A DNA stretch of 64,000 nt from CAYOSF01 sp964406605 (GTDB taxonomy: Bacteria > Chloroflexota > Dehalococcoidia > DSTF01 > RBG-16-68-14). Shown here piece after piece: positions 42,854 to 51,638 of the stretch (its first letter is position 1; every line of letters begins with the position of its first letter). Under the pieces are notes generated by a model. The model made no database searches. It was not told where the DNA came from and saw only the letters and a program-made list of their open reading frames with translations. The translations under genes and the position numbers were made by a program. Where the stretch lies: contig CAYOSF010000004.1 in the NCBI GenBank assembly GCA_964406605.1, positions 243,587 to 307,586 of the forward strand. Direction: 5' to 3'.

Positions 42854-43135
42854 CTAGTCCGTTCGCTCTTCAGTCTCCACCCCGTCATTGCCGTATGGCC
42901 AGGCCCCCTGCTCGTCAAGCAGCCGCCGCAGGTTGCGGAAGAGCGTCCGGTGGTAGCGCTTGGACTCCCTGTGATTCGTCACGGTCGTGTGAAAGGCTTT
43001 CCCTCCGGTGATATGGATGTGAATCCGGCCGGATTGGTTCCTCTTTGCCCAAACACCCACACCGAGGGCAAGCGAGTGTCCCGGTCTAAAGACCCTGACA
43101 GCGCCAGGCCGTAATGCGACAGGATCTCGAATCAT
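42854..43135 (-). CDS. Small conserved-looking protein paired with the HNH-DGQHR gene
   Basis: The 93-residue protein is basic and aromatic with VFRPGHSLALGVGVWAK, GRIHIHITGGKAFHTTVTNH and SKRYHRTLFRNLRRLLDEQ. I do not recognise a named family. The ATG at 43135 is chosen because a GGGAGGTG site lies just upstream; the frame could extend another 14 codons to ATG 43177. It follows the HNH-DGQHR gene by 65 bp on the same strand and shares its lower GC, so the two probably form one unit. Confidence 0.65.
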   Translation of the reverse strand: MIRDPVALRPGAVRVFRPGHSLALGVGVWAKRNQSGRIHIHITGGKAFHTTVTNHRESKRYHRTLFRNLRRLLDEQGAWPYGNDGVETEERTD

Positions 43136-43200
43136 GCGCACCTCCCGCTCGTTGGATCCCAAAGGAAGTTGATGCATCTCTAGGTGGTGCCAACATCCAA

Positions 43201-44826
43201 CTAGCCCGACGGCTCCTTGATCATTTCCATGAGATTCAGGGGCGCGGCCAAGACCTGTTGGCCCGACGGTGCCTTGCCAGTCTCGAAAACGCGATACCAG
43301 TAGTCGTACGTCTGCTTCGCGCCAAACACTGTGTCGGAAAGGCCCAGGTTGATCCACACGGGAAGCCGCTTCAAGTTCCCCACAAACGCATCGGCTCGAT
43401 CCCAGAGGGGCTCCGGGAACCTATACTGGAAGAGGCGGTCTTCATGCACAATCTGTCCCTGCATGACCACGAAGTTCTTGATTATGAGATTGATATGGCC
43501 AAGCCAGTTGTAGAGGACCTCCTCCTTGCTCATACGGAAGGCCCTCAGATGTTCCAGCGGAATTTCTTCTCCCTGCTGAATCTTTCTTTCGAGTCTGTAC
43601 GTGCCGATGGCTGAATCGTACTGTCCGATGTAGATCTGCTCAGCCAACATGTTCATGAGGCGAAGTATCTGCTCCTGCTCCAAGTCGCGGGGGTTCTCGC
43701 CTTCGTCCATGCGGTAGTCGAGCGGCGTGTCTAGAACATCTTGGTAGATGAAGAAGGAATAGAACGTCTTTTCGATTGTGCTGTAGGAAAGTGGTCGGTC
43801 GCTGCCACGTCCTCCAAAGTCGACGTACGGCTTCAGCCGGTTCTCAGGATGGTGCGTTATGGAATCTCGCACGTCGTCCAACACGTATCTCTTGACCTCG
43901 CGCCACTGGGCCTTGAAGTGATTCACGAGGTCGCGCTCGGAAAGACCTCTGTATTCAGACGGTAGGCCTCGGTCGGCGAGAAAACGCTCAATCCTCTCTT
44001 GGTAGAGGGCGCTCCCCAGGTGTCTCTGAACTGACTTGTCGAAGGCAACCTGTCTCAACGTTGTGCCTGCGTGGGTGTTCGCAGTAAGCAGCACGTCGGT
44101 ATCCGGATTGACGAACACTCGCAGAGGCAAGGCCTTGACGCCGAGTAGAACTTGGGCCGCAGCTTTGTGCTGCCCGTCGAAGACCTTGACTGGTGCGCTT
44201 CGTGAATCGCTGCCGACTTCGACCCACGCGAGCCCCACGTGTAGCTGGGGAAGTTTGTGGTGGAATTCCTCCAGGAGCTTGCGGAGGCTTGATTGCGCCA
44301 CGGCGCGTGGATTGATGCGGTCGTCGTGGAATGCGTACTCGATGGGCAGAACGGCAAAGAAGTAGTCCATACGGCTCAGAGGATCGTTGTATAGCGGAGC
44401 ACGCCGGATGGTGTGGTCACCCACGTCAGGGAATGAGTATGCTACCTCTTCATCGTCGATCCTTACGGGCAGTTCGAAGCGTGCGCCACCTTCTATTGTG
44501 AGTATGTCGCTCAAGTTGGGTCGACCAGGATCGCCCGCACATTCTCCCTGGATCCGCCCGAAGCGCGCTAGCAGGCGCGCAATACGAAGATCAGAAGCCT
44601 GTTTTGACCGATTGCAGTGAGCATGCGCAAGCGCGAAGTTGGATGGGTCGTCTTTGCCGCCACCTTTTAGCGGCTCGATGTGGTCGATATCGAGGGACTC
44701 AGCGTGAAGGGTCCTGTCTATCTCACCACCGCATATGAAGCAGTTGTGGTGCTGCGATTCGTAGAGAGTATCCAGAAGCTCCTGGTACGCCTCGCGAGAT
44801 AGCTGATTGAGGTACAGGGATGCCAT
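43201..44826 (-). CDS. HNH endonuclease fused to a DGQHR (DndB/ParB-like) domain
   Basis: The 541-residue protein opens with an HNH nuclease domain (about 10-80): Cys29-x2-Cys32, DIDHIEPL with D48-H49, N63 in DDPSNFALAHAHCN, and H70-C71. Residues ~145-270 contain VKVFDGQHKAAAQVLLG (DGQHK at 217-221) and TLRQVAFDKSVQRHLG, the hallmark of DGQHR proteins such as DndB and DpdB. The rest is helical with no named domain. DGQHR proteins usually belong to DNA-modification defence loci (Dnd, Dpd), but here there are no modification genes. AAGGAGG precedes the ATG. GC falls to roughly 47-57% over several 60-base lines, unlike neighbours, suggesting transfer. Confidence 0.82.
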   Translation of the reverse strand: MASLYLNQLSREAYQELLDTLYESQHHNCFICGGEIDRTLHAESLDIDHIEPLKGGGKDDPSNFALAHAHCNRSKQASDLRIARLLARFGRIQGECAGDPGRPNLSDILTIEGGARFELPVRIDDEEVAYSFPDVGDHTIRRAPLYNDPLSRMDYFFAVLPIEYAFHDDRINPRAVAQSSLRKLLEEFHHKLPQLHVGLAWVEVGSDSRSAPVKVFDGQHKAAAQVLLGVKALPLRVFVNPDTDVLLTANTHAGTTLRQVAFDKSVQRHLGSALYQERIERFLADRGLPSEYRGLSERDLVNHFKAQWREVKRYVLDDVRDSITHHPENRLKPYVDFGGRGSDRPLSYSTIEKTFYSFFIYQDVLDTPLDYRMDEGENPRDLEQEQILRLMNMLAEQIYIGQYDSAIGTYRLERKIQQGEEIPLEHLRAFRMSKEEVLYNWLGHINLIIKNFVVMQGQIVHEDRLFQYRFPEPLWDRADAFVGNLKRLPVWINLGLSDTVFGAKQTYDYWYRVFETGKAPSGQQVLAAPLNLMEMIKEPSG

Positions 44827-45111
44827 GTGAGTTCCTCCTTGCCGACCGTATGGAAACTCCCGGGTGATGCGTCAGCGCCATGCCGGCTTGTGTCCTCTCA
44901 ATTGCGTCCTACGGACTTGGCCACTAGAGGCGGCAACTGAGCCGACGCGCGCCGTGCAACTTGGCAGCACATCGCGCCCAGCTGCTGCTCGCCGGTGCGG
45001 TGGGTGCATTATATCTGTTCGCCGTGGGTCGTTCCATCATGTGGTTGCGGTATCCTGGGCCGCAAGACAAGCGCTGCCGAGCGGGGGCGCCGGGCGCTTC
45101 GTGCCCGTCTA

Positions 45112-45639
45112 CTAGCCTTCGTCCTCCACCTCCAACACCGTCTCCGCCAGCGGGCGGCGGGGGGTGATCTCCGGGACCTGCGAGGCGTAGCCGAGCGGAA
45201 GCAGGGCCACGGGGCGTAGGTGGCGAGCCGCGCCCAAGGCGGTGCGCACCTGGTCCTCGTGGAAGGCGCCCACCCAGCATGACCCGAGGCCGGCGTCGCA
45301 GGCCGCGAGCTGCGCGTAGGCACAGGCGATGGTAGCGTCCTGCACGGCGTAGAGGGTCTCGCCGCGCCTGCCGTACTTCGTCGCCGACGCCGGGGCGTCG
45401 GCCAGGAACACCAGGACAACCGGCGCCTGCGCGATGAACTCCTGCTCCAGGGCGGCGCGGGCCAGCGTCCGGCGTAGCGCCGGGGAACGCACGACCGCCA
45501 CCCGGTAGGCCTGCAGGTTGCCGGCGGTCGGCGCCCGCCTGGCCGCCTGCAGAACGGCGTCGAGCTTGTCCCGCTCGACCTCCCGGTCCTCGAAGGCCCG
45601 GATCGAGTGTCGTTCCTCGATCAGCTCGGCGAAGTCCAT
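45112..45639 (-). CDS. Nitroreductase-family protein
   Basis: The 175-residue flavoprotein has the family start FAELIEERHSIRAFEDREVERDKLDAVLQAARRAPTAGNLQ, with FMN-binding Arg-His-Ser-x-Arg and a C-terminal PLGYASQVPEITPRRPLAETV. The glycine-rich CDAGLGSCWVGAFHED is also standard. It should bind FMN as a dimer and reduce nitro compounds or quinones, or act on another substrate. It is the last gene of a three-gene minus-strand unit, 38 bp after the FAD desaturase gene. Not a BluB-type length. The 285 bp beyond it contain nothing I can support. Confidence 0.88.
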   Translation of the reverse strand: MDFAELIEERHSIRAFEDREVERDKLDAVLQAARRAPTAGNLQAYRVAVVRSPALRRTLARAALEQEFIAQAPVVLVFLADAPASATKYGRRGETLYAVQDATIACAYAQLAACDAGLGSCWVGAFHEDQVRTALGAARHLRPVALLPLGYASQVPEITPRRPLAETVLEVEDEG

Positions 45640-45677
45640 GCTCCCGATCCTTTCTGTCAGCGTGGGGCCGCGCGGGG

Positions 45678-47150
45678 CTACCGCATCGAAGCCCGCGCCC
45701 GGTGGTCCTTCTCGACCACGGCCGCCACGTTCAGGGCCGAATCGACGGCCTGGTGGGTGCCGCAGCCATAGCCGCCGGCGTCGGTGCCGACGTAGTACAG
45801 GCCGCGGATGGGCGCCCGCACCGACGGCTTGTGGCGGCCGCACTGGCCCACGATCTGGGCCAGGCCGACGGCCTCGCCGCCCTGGCCGGGCATGACCTGG
45901 TCCCGGCTCAGCGCCGACACATGGTGGGAGCTGTAGCGCTCGATGGACTCGGTGCACTCGGCTATCTCCGGCCAGAGCTTGCCGACCATCTCCTCCAGCT
46001 TGCCCCACCACAGCTCCGCGTCGGGCGCGTCCGGGTCGGCCGAGGAGATCGCGCCCACCAGGACGCACTGCTTGCCTTTCGGCGCGAGCGCCGGATCGTA
46101 GCGCTCCGGTACCACCGCGAAGACGGTGACGTCGTCGGGCACGTGGCCGGCCCTGGCCTGGAGATACCGTTCGGTATCCAGGTAGGTGTCGTCGGAGAAG
46201 GCGATGTAAACGCCGCGTTCTAGGAGTGGCCGGCTCAGGAAGTAGCGGAGGCCCATAATCCCCCACGACGGGACCAGCCCCTTCACGTAGCCGACGTAGC
46301 CCCTGTCGAAGTGCTGCTCTCCCACGAGGCGCAGCACCGTGGGATGAATGCCCGCGTTGCTGATCACGATCGGGGCCCGGAAGATGCCCTGGTCAGTGAC
46401 CACGCCGCTTACCGCGGCCTCCTCGACAATGATGCGCTCCACCCTGGTCCTCATCATTACCCTGCCCCCGTACCTCTCGACCGCCCCCGCGAACACCTCG
46501 GCCACCCGGCCGTAGCCGCCGCCGCTGTAGCGCATCGCCCCGCCCCTGGCGAAGTCGCGAAACGTCTTGATCGCCTCCGAGGCCGCCAGCAGGTCGATCG
46601 GGACGGCGTAGACGATGTTGGCCCACATCCCGAAGCAGCTCTGCAGGGGCCGGGGGACGTCGTAGCGGGAGAGAAAGTCGGACAGGCTGACGTCGTCCAG
46701 CTTGTCGAGCTCTGCCTGGGACATCGAGGTCATGTCCGCGAAGAGGGGAGCGGCCCTGGCGACCTCCTCCTCGGTCAAGGCCAGTTGCCGGACCATGTTG
46801 AGCGGCCCCTCGTCCCGCTGGTCCGCGGGCGGCATGGGGGGCGTCTCGTACCGCCCGCCGGGCCTCTTGTAGAGCAGGGCGCTGACGCCGGTCGGAGTGA
46901 GCAGCTCGACCTGGTCCTCCGCGCCCAGCTCCTTGAGGACCGCATGGAAGAGGGAGTCCCTGCTGGGGACGCCTATGATCGGCCAGTACTCGTAACGGAA
47001 TCCCTCCTTCGACGCGGTCATGGCCTTGCCGCCCGCGACTGCGTTCTTGTCCAGAAGCAGCGTCTTCATCCCGCGCTTGGCCAGCAGGGCCGCGCAGGCC
47101 GCCCCGCCGAAGCCGGCGCCCACCACGATGGCGTCGTAGGTCTCTTCCAT
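45678..47150 (-). CDS. FAD-dependent phytoene desaturase/retinol saturase-like oxidoreductase
   Basis: The 490-residue protein has an N-terminal FAD-binding motif DAIVVGAGFGGAACAALLAKRG, then LLLDKNAVAGGKAMTASKEGF typical of the carotenoid desaturase/retinol saturase family, a middle YSGGGYGRVAEVFAGAVERYGGRV, VVISNAG-like VISNAGIHPTVL, and a C-terminal YYVGTDAGGYGCGTHQAVDSAL. Such enzymes desaturate or saturate conjugated polyenes or related lipids. Substrate is unknown. It starts 1 nt after the stop of the TIM-barrel gene, so the two are coupled. Confidence 0.88.
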   Translation of the reverse strand: MEETYDAIVVGAGFGGAACAALLAKRGMKTLLLDKNAVAGGKAMTASKEGFRYEYWPIIGVPSRDSLFHAVLKELGAEDQVELLTPTGVSALLYKRPGGRYETPPMPPADQRDEGPLNMVRQLALTEEEVARAAPLFADMTSMSQAELDKLDDVSLSDFLSRYDVPRPLQSCFGMWANIVYAVPIDLLAASEAIKTFRDFARGGAMRYSGGGYGRVAEVFAGAVERYGGRVMMRTRVERIIVEEAAVSGVVTDQGIFRAPIVISNAGIHPTVLRLVGEQHFDRGYVGYVKGLVPSWGIMGLRYFLSRPLLERGVYIAFSDDTYLDTERYLQARAGHVPDDVTVFAVVPERYDPALAPKGKQCVLVGAISSADPDAPDAELWWGKLEEMVGKLWPEIAECTESIERYSSHHVSALSRDQVMPGQGGEAVGLAQIVGQCGRHKPSVRAPIRGLYYVGTDAGGYGCGTHQAVDSALNVAAVVEKDHRARASMR

Positions 47151-47151
47151 G

Positions 47152-48738
47152 CTACAGATACTCCTTCACATAACGTTTGGCCTGCGCGATGACCTCCTCC
47201 GCCCGCTCCGGGGCCCGTTCGATCGTGCCGTCAACCACGGGGAGCGTCGGCCACCAGTACGGCTCGTCCGGCGCGAGCCGGAAGTCCCGGTAGCCAAGCT
47301 CGTGAACGCCCGTGCTGCCCCGGCTCGGGTCCCCGGCCGAGAGGTGCAGGAACGTCCGGCAGTACTTCGAGAAGATGTCGGGCCACTGGGCGGGCGCCCC
47401 GACGTGCGAGACGGGCGTGACCGATCCCAGCGCGTCGTACCAGCCTTCGCCCGTCACCAGCAGCTCCGGGAAGCGTCGCTTGAGGGCGTCGCGCACTGCC
47501 GTGATGCCCTCGAAGACCGGATGCTCCGGGTCGTTCACCCAGACGTGCTGGGTGTCAAAGAAGACCGCGGGCAGATCGTGGTGCTCGACCAACGCCGAGG
47601 CCTGCTCGACCAGCCGGTCGCGCCAGGCAGGCGCGCCTGGGTTGAGCCATTTCTGCCAGCCGGGGTCGTGCGAGCGCGAGACATCCCAGTCCGGCCGGTT
47701 GCCCTGCATCTCGAGGCCGCTCGCCGAGCGCATGACCGAGGGCGCCCCCCAGCGCTCGAAGCCGGGAAGACCGCTGTTCGCGCAGTTCATCCCGAACATC
47801 GGCATCAGCTTGACGCCCAGCTGCCGCGCGCCCTCGACCAGCCGTCGAAACCCCTCCTCGCCGCCGAGGCGCGGCTCCGGGCGGTAGTCGCCGTACTGCC
47901 AGTAGTAGCGCCCTTCCCAGCCCGGCAGGTAGGCGAGCACTCTGCGGCCCTCGATGCGCTCGGCGATCCAGGAGAGCGTTCTCAGCATGCTTTCATAGGT
48001 GTTGAAGACGTAGCCGCTCCAGTGCATGCCGTGCAGCGTGGCGACGAGGGCGATCTCCCTCGCCCAGGCCGGCACGTCGGCCCGCGACTCCCACGGTTCG
48101 AGGCCGTACGCTCGCTCGACGTGAGCCGCGTGCCGCTTTGCGACGGCGCCCGGATCGGCGCACCGCCCGATACGCCAGGGGGGAGTCCGTATCGATTCCG
48201 ACATCTCGTGGGCGGCTTCCTCGAAGATCAGCTCCGCGGTGAGGCGATCGCCTCCCTGGGTGAATGTGAACCGCTTCGCCCGTACCCGGTCGTCGAGGGA
48301 CTGGAAGTAGAGATGCGGCCCATCCGCCGGAGCCAGGAAGACCAGGGGCGTGTGCAGGGGAAACGGGTACGGCAGGAGCAGGCCTCCTTCCGGCAGCGGG
48401 GACCGCACCCAGGACGCTCCGATCACGTCGCCCGCCGGCAGAGCGGAGACAAGGAGCTTGAGGCAGCGGATCTTCTCCGTGTGCCGTGCCGACAGGATCA
48501 CCTCCAGGCCATCGTCCGTCGGCGCCGTCTCGATCTCGACACGGCCCTGTGCGAGCTCCCGGCCGCCGGCCCACGTGAGCCGGTTGCACGTGATGCGGGA
48601 GCGGCCGTCGACCTCGGTGAGGGCGGCGGCGTCCGGGTCCAGGCCGTAGACGTTCTCGAAGGTGACGACCTGGATACCGAGGCGCCAGCCCTGGACGTCG
48701 AACCAGGGATCGCTGGGGTCATAGCTGAGTTGCTGCAT
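47152..48738 (-). CDS. Putative TIM-barrel glycoside-hydrolase-like protein of unknown family
   Basis: The 528-residue protein has an N-terminal beta-rich part (~1-210) and a C-terminal part resembling a TIM barrel: RRVLAYLPGWEGRYYWQYGDY, GVKLMPMFGMNCANS, PAVFFDTQHVWVND and LLVTGEGWYDALG, with acidic residues at strand ends as in retaining glycosidases. I do not recognise a CAZy family with confidence; DUF6259-like proteins are one idea. No signal peptide, so cytoplasmic. GGAGGAGG precedes the ATG at 48738. It heads the unit with the desaturase and nitroreductase. Confidence 0.75.
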   Translation of the reverse strand: MQQLSYDPSDPWFDVQGWRLGIQVVTFENVYGLDPDAAALTEVDGRSRITCNRLTWAGGRELAQGRVEIETAPTDDGLEVILSARHTEKIRCLKLLVSALPAGDVIGASWVRSPLPEGGLLLPYPFPLHTPLVFLAPADGPHLYFQSLDDRVRAKRFTFTQGGDRLTAELIFEEAAHEMSESIRTPPWRIGRCADPGAVAKRHAAHVERAYGLEPWESRADVPAWAREIALVATLHGMHWSGYVFNTYESMLRTLSWIAERIEGRRVLAYLPGWEGRYYWQYGDYRPEPRLGGEEGFRRLVEGARQLGVKLMPMFGMNCANSGLPGFERWGAPSVMRSASGLEMQGNRPDWDVSRSHDPGWQKWLNPGAPAWRDRLVEQASALVEHHDLPAVFFDTQHVWVNDPEHPVFEGITAVRDALKRRFPELLVTGEGWYDALGSVTPVSHVGAPAQWPDIFSKYCRTFLHLSAGDPSRGSTGVHELGYRDFRLAPDEPYWWPTLPVVDGTIERAPERAEEVIAQAKRYVKEYL

Positions 48739-48968
48739 GCGATGCCTCCTCCGGCTTCGCCATGATGGCAGGCGCGCCCCCGCCGTTCAAGGGCGGCGAC
48801 TCAGGAGGTGCCGGCGGAGCGCCCATGGCGTGGTTTTCTCGATTGCCTTGCCACCACGTATGTGGTACCGTACCTGCAATCTAGTTTCCTCGTCTTCGAC
48901 TGCAGCGAACACTCCACTTCGTTTCGCACCCGACGACCAGGATTAGCACCACCGAAGGAGGTCGTCGC

Positions 48969-49274
48969 GTGCTATACACCGACAAAACCCTTACCTGTCA
49001 AGATTGTGGCCAGTCCTTTACGTTCTCAGCGGACGACCAGGAGTTCTTCGCCGGCAAGGGGTACAGCGAACCGAAGCGCTGCCCGGCGTGCCGTCAGGCG
49101 CGCAAAGCCGAGCGCGGCAACGGCGGAGGCTACGGCTCCCGTCGAGAGATGTACCCGGTTGTCTGCGCCGAGTGCGGCAAGGACACGGAGGTTCCGTTCG
49201 AGCCGCGGGGTGACCGCCCCGTATACTGCCGCGACTGTTTCTCCAAGCGGTCACCGGCGCGAAACCGCTACTAG
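48969..49274 (+). CDS. Zinc-ribbon domain protein (CxxC type)
   Basis: The 101-residue protein has two zinc-ribbon units. The first uses LTCQDCGQ and KRCPACR; the second uses VVCAECGK and VYCRDCF. The first ribbon with FTFSADDQEFFAGKGYSEPKRCPACR is a recognised short domain common in Chloroflexi and Firmicutes proteins of unknown role. A GTG start is chosen because AAGGAGG lies seven bases upstream. It precedes rpsU by 118 bp on the same strand. Possible nucleic-acid or protein binding. Confidence 0.82.
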   Translation: MLYTDKTLTCQDCGQSFTFSADDQEFFAGKGYSEPKRCPACRQARKAERGNGGGYGSRREMYPVVCAECGKDTEVPFEPRGDRPVYCRDCFSKRSPARNRY

Positions 49275-49392
49275 GATCCTCTCGACTGCGAGATCGTGTG
49301 GAGCGTGAGAGCGGCGTGTGCTGGGCGTGCCGTGACCCGGCGCAACGGCCGGCAAGGAAGATGTTCTCAGGTCAGCCGGAAGGGCGCGCCTG

Positions 49393-49614
49393 TTGATCAT
49401 CGAGCGACACGAAGGTGAGGCAAGCGAACGGCTCATTGCCCGGTTCCGCCAGATGGTGCAGCGAGCCGGCATCCTGCGGGAGGCCAAGCGCCGGCGGCGT
49501 TTCATCTCACGATCCGAGGCCCGGCGCATAGCACAGGCGAAGGCCGCGCGGCGGGTTCGCAGGAACGCCGCGAAGGCGATGCGCTGGCACGGCAGTGGAG
49601 GCGGGCGCGCGTAG
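49393..49614 (+). CDS. rpsU: Small ribosomal subunit protein bS21
   Basis: The 73-residue basic protein matches bS21: ERLIARFRQMVQRAGILREAKRRRRFISRSEARR has the R-F-R-xxVQR-GIL-REAKRR core of the family. It sits on the 30S subunit near the 3' end of 16S rRNA and takes part in initiation. It starts with TTG at 49393, with GGAAGGG eight bases upstream; no ATG or GTG fits as well. The C-terminal Ala/Arg-rich tail is normal. The window has no other ribosomal gene. Confidence 0.8.
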   Translation: MIIERHEGEASERLIARFRQMVQRAGILREAKRRRRFISRSEARRIAQAKAARRVRRNAAKAMRWHGSGGGRA

Positions 49615-49785
49615 ACCGAGTGGGTCTTCGGCGCCGTAGACGCGCTCAGGGGCAAGCAGCTCAAGGGACGCACCTTGGACGCGGTGTTGGCTCGCTCCTC
49701 TCATGAGAGGCCCGGAAGACGCCGCCGCCGAGGCCGGCGATGACCGCTACCCCGAGCCGCTGGAGTTCCTGCTAGAGAGGGCACT

Positions 49786-50154
49786 ATGAGGCTAGAGGGC
49801 CGGAGCGCGGGTACGTCGACCGCCTTCGTGGACTCGGTCTCCGGTGAGAGTGTCCTGCAGGTGGCGAGGGACGAGAACGGCGTTCTGCTGCTGGCCTTTC
49901 GTCTCTACGATGCCGCAGGCCGACTAGTGGCCGATTCGGGGGGCTTTCAGCACTTCCCCGACGGCATTACGATTTGCTGCGAGGAAGGCGAAGAGCTCCT
50001 CCACGTCCCGCGCGAACTCACCGCTCCGGTGCATTACCGCCTCTACAATTCAGGCGGGCTCCTTCTGACCTGCTCCGACGGCGTGCGGACCAGGATCTGT
50101 CCCCCTCTGCGCATGGACGGTGTTGCCCACGGGTGGACACCGGCGGAATCCTAG
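49786..50154 (+). CDS. Hypothetical protein
   Basis: The 122-residue protein has alternating beta-rich stretches (ENGVLLLAFRLYDAAGRLVADSGG and PVHYRLYNSGGLLLTCSDGVRTRICPPLRM) and four cysteines in the second half. I recognise no family. It has no signal peptide or membrane segment. The ATG at 49786 follows GAGAGGG at a good distance, and the codon composition fits the neighbourhood, so I believe it is translated. It may be co-transcribed with rpsU. Confidence 0.6.
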   Translation: MRLEGRSAGTSTAFVDSVSGESVLQVARDENGVLLLAFRLYDAAGRLVADSGGFQHFPDGITICCEEGEELLHVPRELTAPVHYRLYNSGGLLLTCSDGVRTRICPPLRMDGVAHGWTPAES

Positions 50155-50277
50155 CGCCGCCCAGTTGGGGTAACGCTCCTCAACGATCACAGCGCCTGCC
50201 TGCAGGATGGACTCAGAGGCGTCGGTACCGGTAGCGCACGCGACATCGGTGCGATCCGTAATGTGGCGAGCCAGGCG

Positions 50278-50484
50278 TCAGCTCTTCTGCGCGTTTGGTC
50301 CTCGGAGCACGCGGGCCGGGAGCATGAGCACCGCCTTGAGCGTGGTGAATACCACGTCGACGCCGATCCCCAGCAGCCGGAGCGGCAGCAGCAGCACCCA
50401 GAGTATCGGGTAGAGGATCAGCGCCAGCACCGCAAGCGGCCAGGACAGCACCAGCAGGATCAGCCAGAGCAGGAGCGTTCCCAT
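50278..50484 (-). CDS. Small membrane protein
   Basis: The 68-residue product is almost wholly hydrophobic up to residue 50: LLLWLILLVLSWPLAVLALILYPILWVLLLPLRLLGIGVDVVF, likely two membrane segments, and a short basic tail. A clear AGAGGTGAT site lies before the ATG. It follows the DUF2807 lipoprotein gene by 22 bp on the same strand, suggesting one operon. The function is unknown. Confidence 0.6.
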   Translation of the reverse strand: MGTLLLWLILLVLSWPLAVLALILYPILWVLLLPLRLLGIGVDVVFTTLKAVLMLPARVLRGPNAQKS

Positions 50485-50506
50485 CTCATCACCTCTGTAA
50501 CCGGCG

Positions 50507-51331
50507 CTAGTCCTCCACCTGCTCCACGGTCGACGCGCCGGTCGTGCTCACGTCGCCCAGGTCGGGGTCGCCGAGATAGAGGAGCCGCGAGGTGCCGCTC
50601 AGGTCGATCGTATCGATGCGGTCCTCCACGTTGACTGTCGCTTCGCTCGCTCCGCTCAGCGTCACGTCGGCCGTGCCGGCGGTCAGGCCGCTCAGTTCCA
50701 ACGCGCTGCTCCCCGAAGCGGCGATGGACAGTTCGTCGGCCGCCCCGCGAAGTGCGACGCTGCTGGCCCCCGACACGTCGAACGCGATGCTGCCCGCTTC
50801 CAGGTTGCCCTGCAGGCCGCTCGCGCCTGATACCACGAAGTCCAGCGGCTCCGTCGACTGGAAGCCGGAGACGTTCGCCGCGGAGGCTCCACTCAGCTCC
50901 AGCGCATCCAGGTCCGGCATCGCGATCAAGGCCTCCATGACCGCGTCCGTGTACCCGTCGGGTTGGATAAGGCCGATCCTGAGCGTATCGCCTTCCTGGG
51001 ACACGTCGAGCAGGTCCCGGATACCTTCGTCTATTCGAATGAAGACGGTGAAGGAGTCCGACTGCGTGATCTCGACCGAGAAGGAGTTACGTACCTCAAC
51101 GGTTGTGAAGTCGGTGAACTCCATGGATTCGGTGACGATGTCGCCGGAGACCTCGACCGTACCCACGGGTGTCGGCTCGGCGGCCTCGGTAGGCGAAGTC
51201 GTCGCCGGTGTCAGTGTCGGTGTCGGTGTCGGTGTCGGTGTCTCCTCCTCATCGTCCCCGCCGCACGCCGTGACGCCAAGCGTCAAGGTGAGCGCCGCGA
51301 TCAACGCGATACAAAGCCTACCGGCGTACAT
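50507..51331 (-). CDS. DUF2807-type (GIN domain) lipoprotein
   Basis: The 274-residue protein has a lipoprotein leader ending LTLGVTACGG, a Thr-Pro repeat linker (coded by TGTCGG hexamers at 51209-51243), and a right-handed beta-helix-like domain. Repeats DALELSGASAANVSGF, LDFVVSGASGLQGN, AFDVSGASSVALRG and ADVTLSGASEATVN match the head GIN domain (DUF2807). Such proteins are surface-exposed and of unknown role. The ATG at 51331 has AAAGGAG six bases upstream, better than one six codons earlier. The 307 bp on its upstream side (51332-51638) hold nothing I can support. Confidence 0.85.
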   Translation of the reverse strand: MYAGRLCIALIAALTLTLGVTACGGDDEEETPTPTPTPTLTPATTSPTEAAEPTPVGTVEVSGDIVTESMEFTDFTTVEVRNSFSVEITQSDSFTVFIRIDEGIRDLLDVSQEGDTLRIGLIQPDGYTDAVMEALIAMPDLDALELSGASAANVSGFQSTEPLDFVVSGASGLQGNLEAGSIAFDVSGASSVALRGAADELSIAASGSSALELSGLTAGTADVTLSGASEATVNVEDRIDTIDLSGTSRLLYLGDPDLGDVSTTGASTVEQVED

Positions 51332-51638
51332 CGGAAGCTCCTTTCCCAAGCCACTTTCTCGCGGCCCTCCTTAGGCACCCAGCAGGGAAGCCTACCAGGC
51401 CGCGATCTCTCCCGCCAGCGCGCGGCACGGGCCGCGCCTCCTGCCGTTTGGTCTTAGCCATGCCGCCATTGTCCCCCTACGGCATCCTGCTGCGTGCCGG
51501 AAACGCGAAGAGCGGGCCCTGAGTGATCGGAGTAATCCAGGCGCCGGCTTCCAATGTCAGGTAGACGCCCCGGACCCGCTCCACGTTCCGCCGGTGTTCC
51601 CTTGCGTGTTCTTCTGACCAGAAGAATACGGACTTCTT

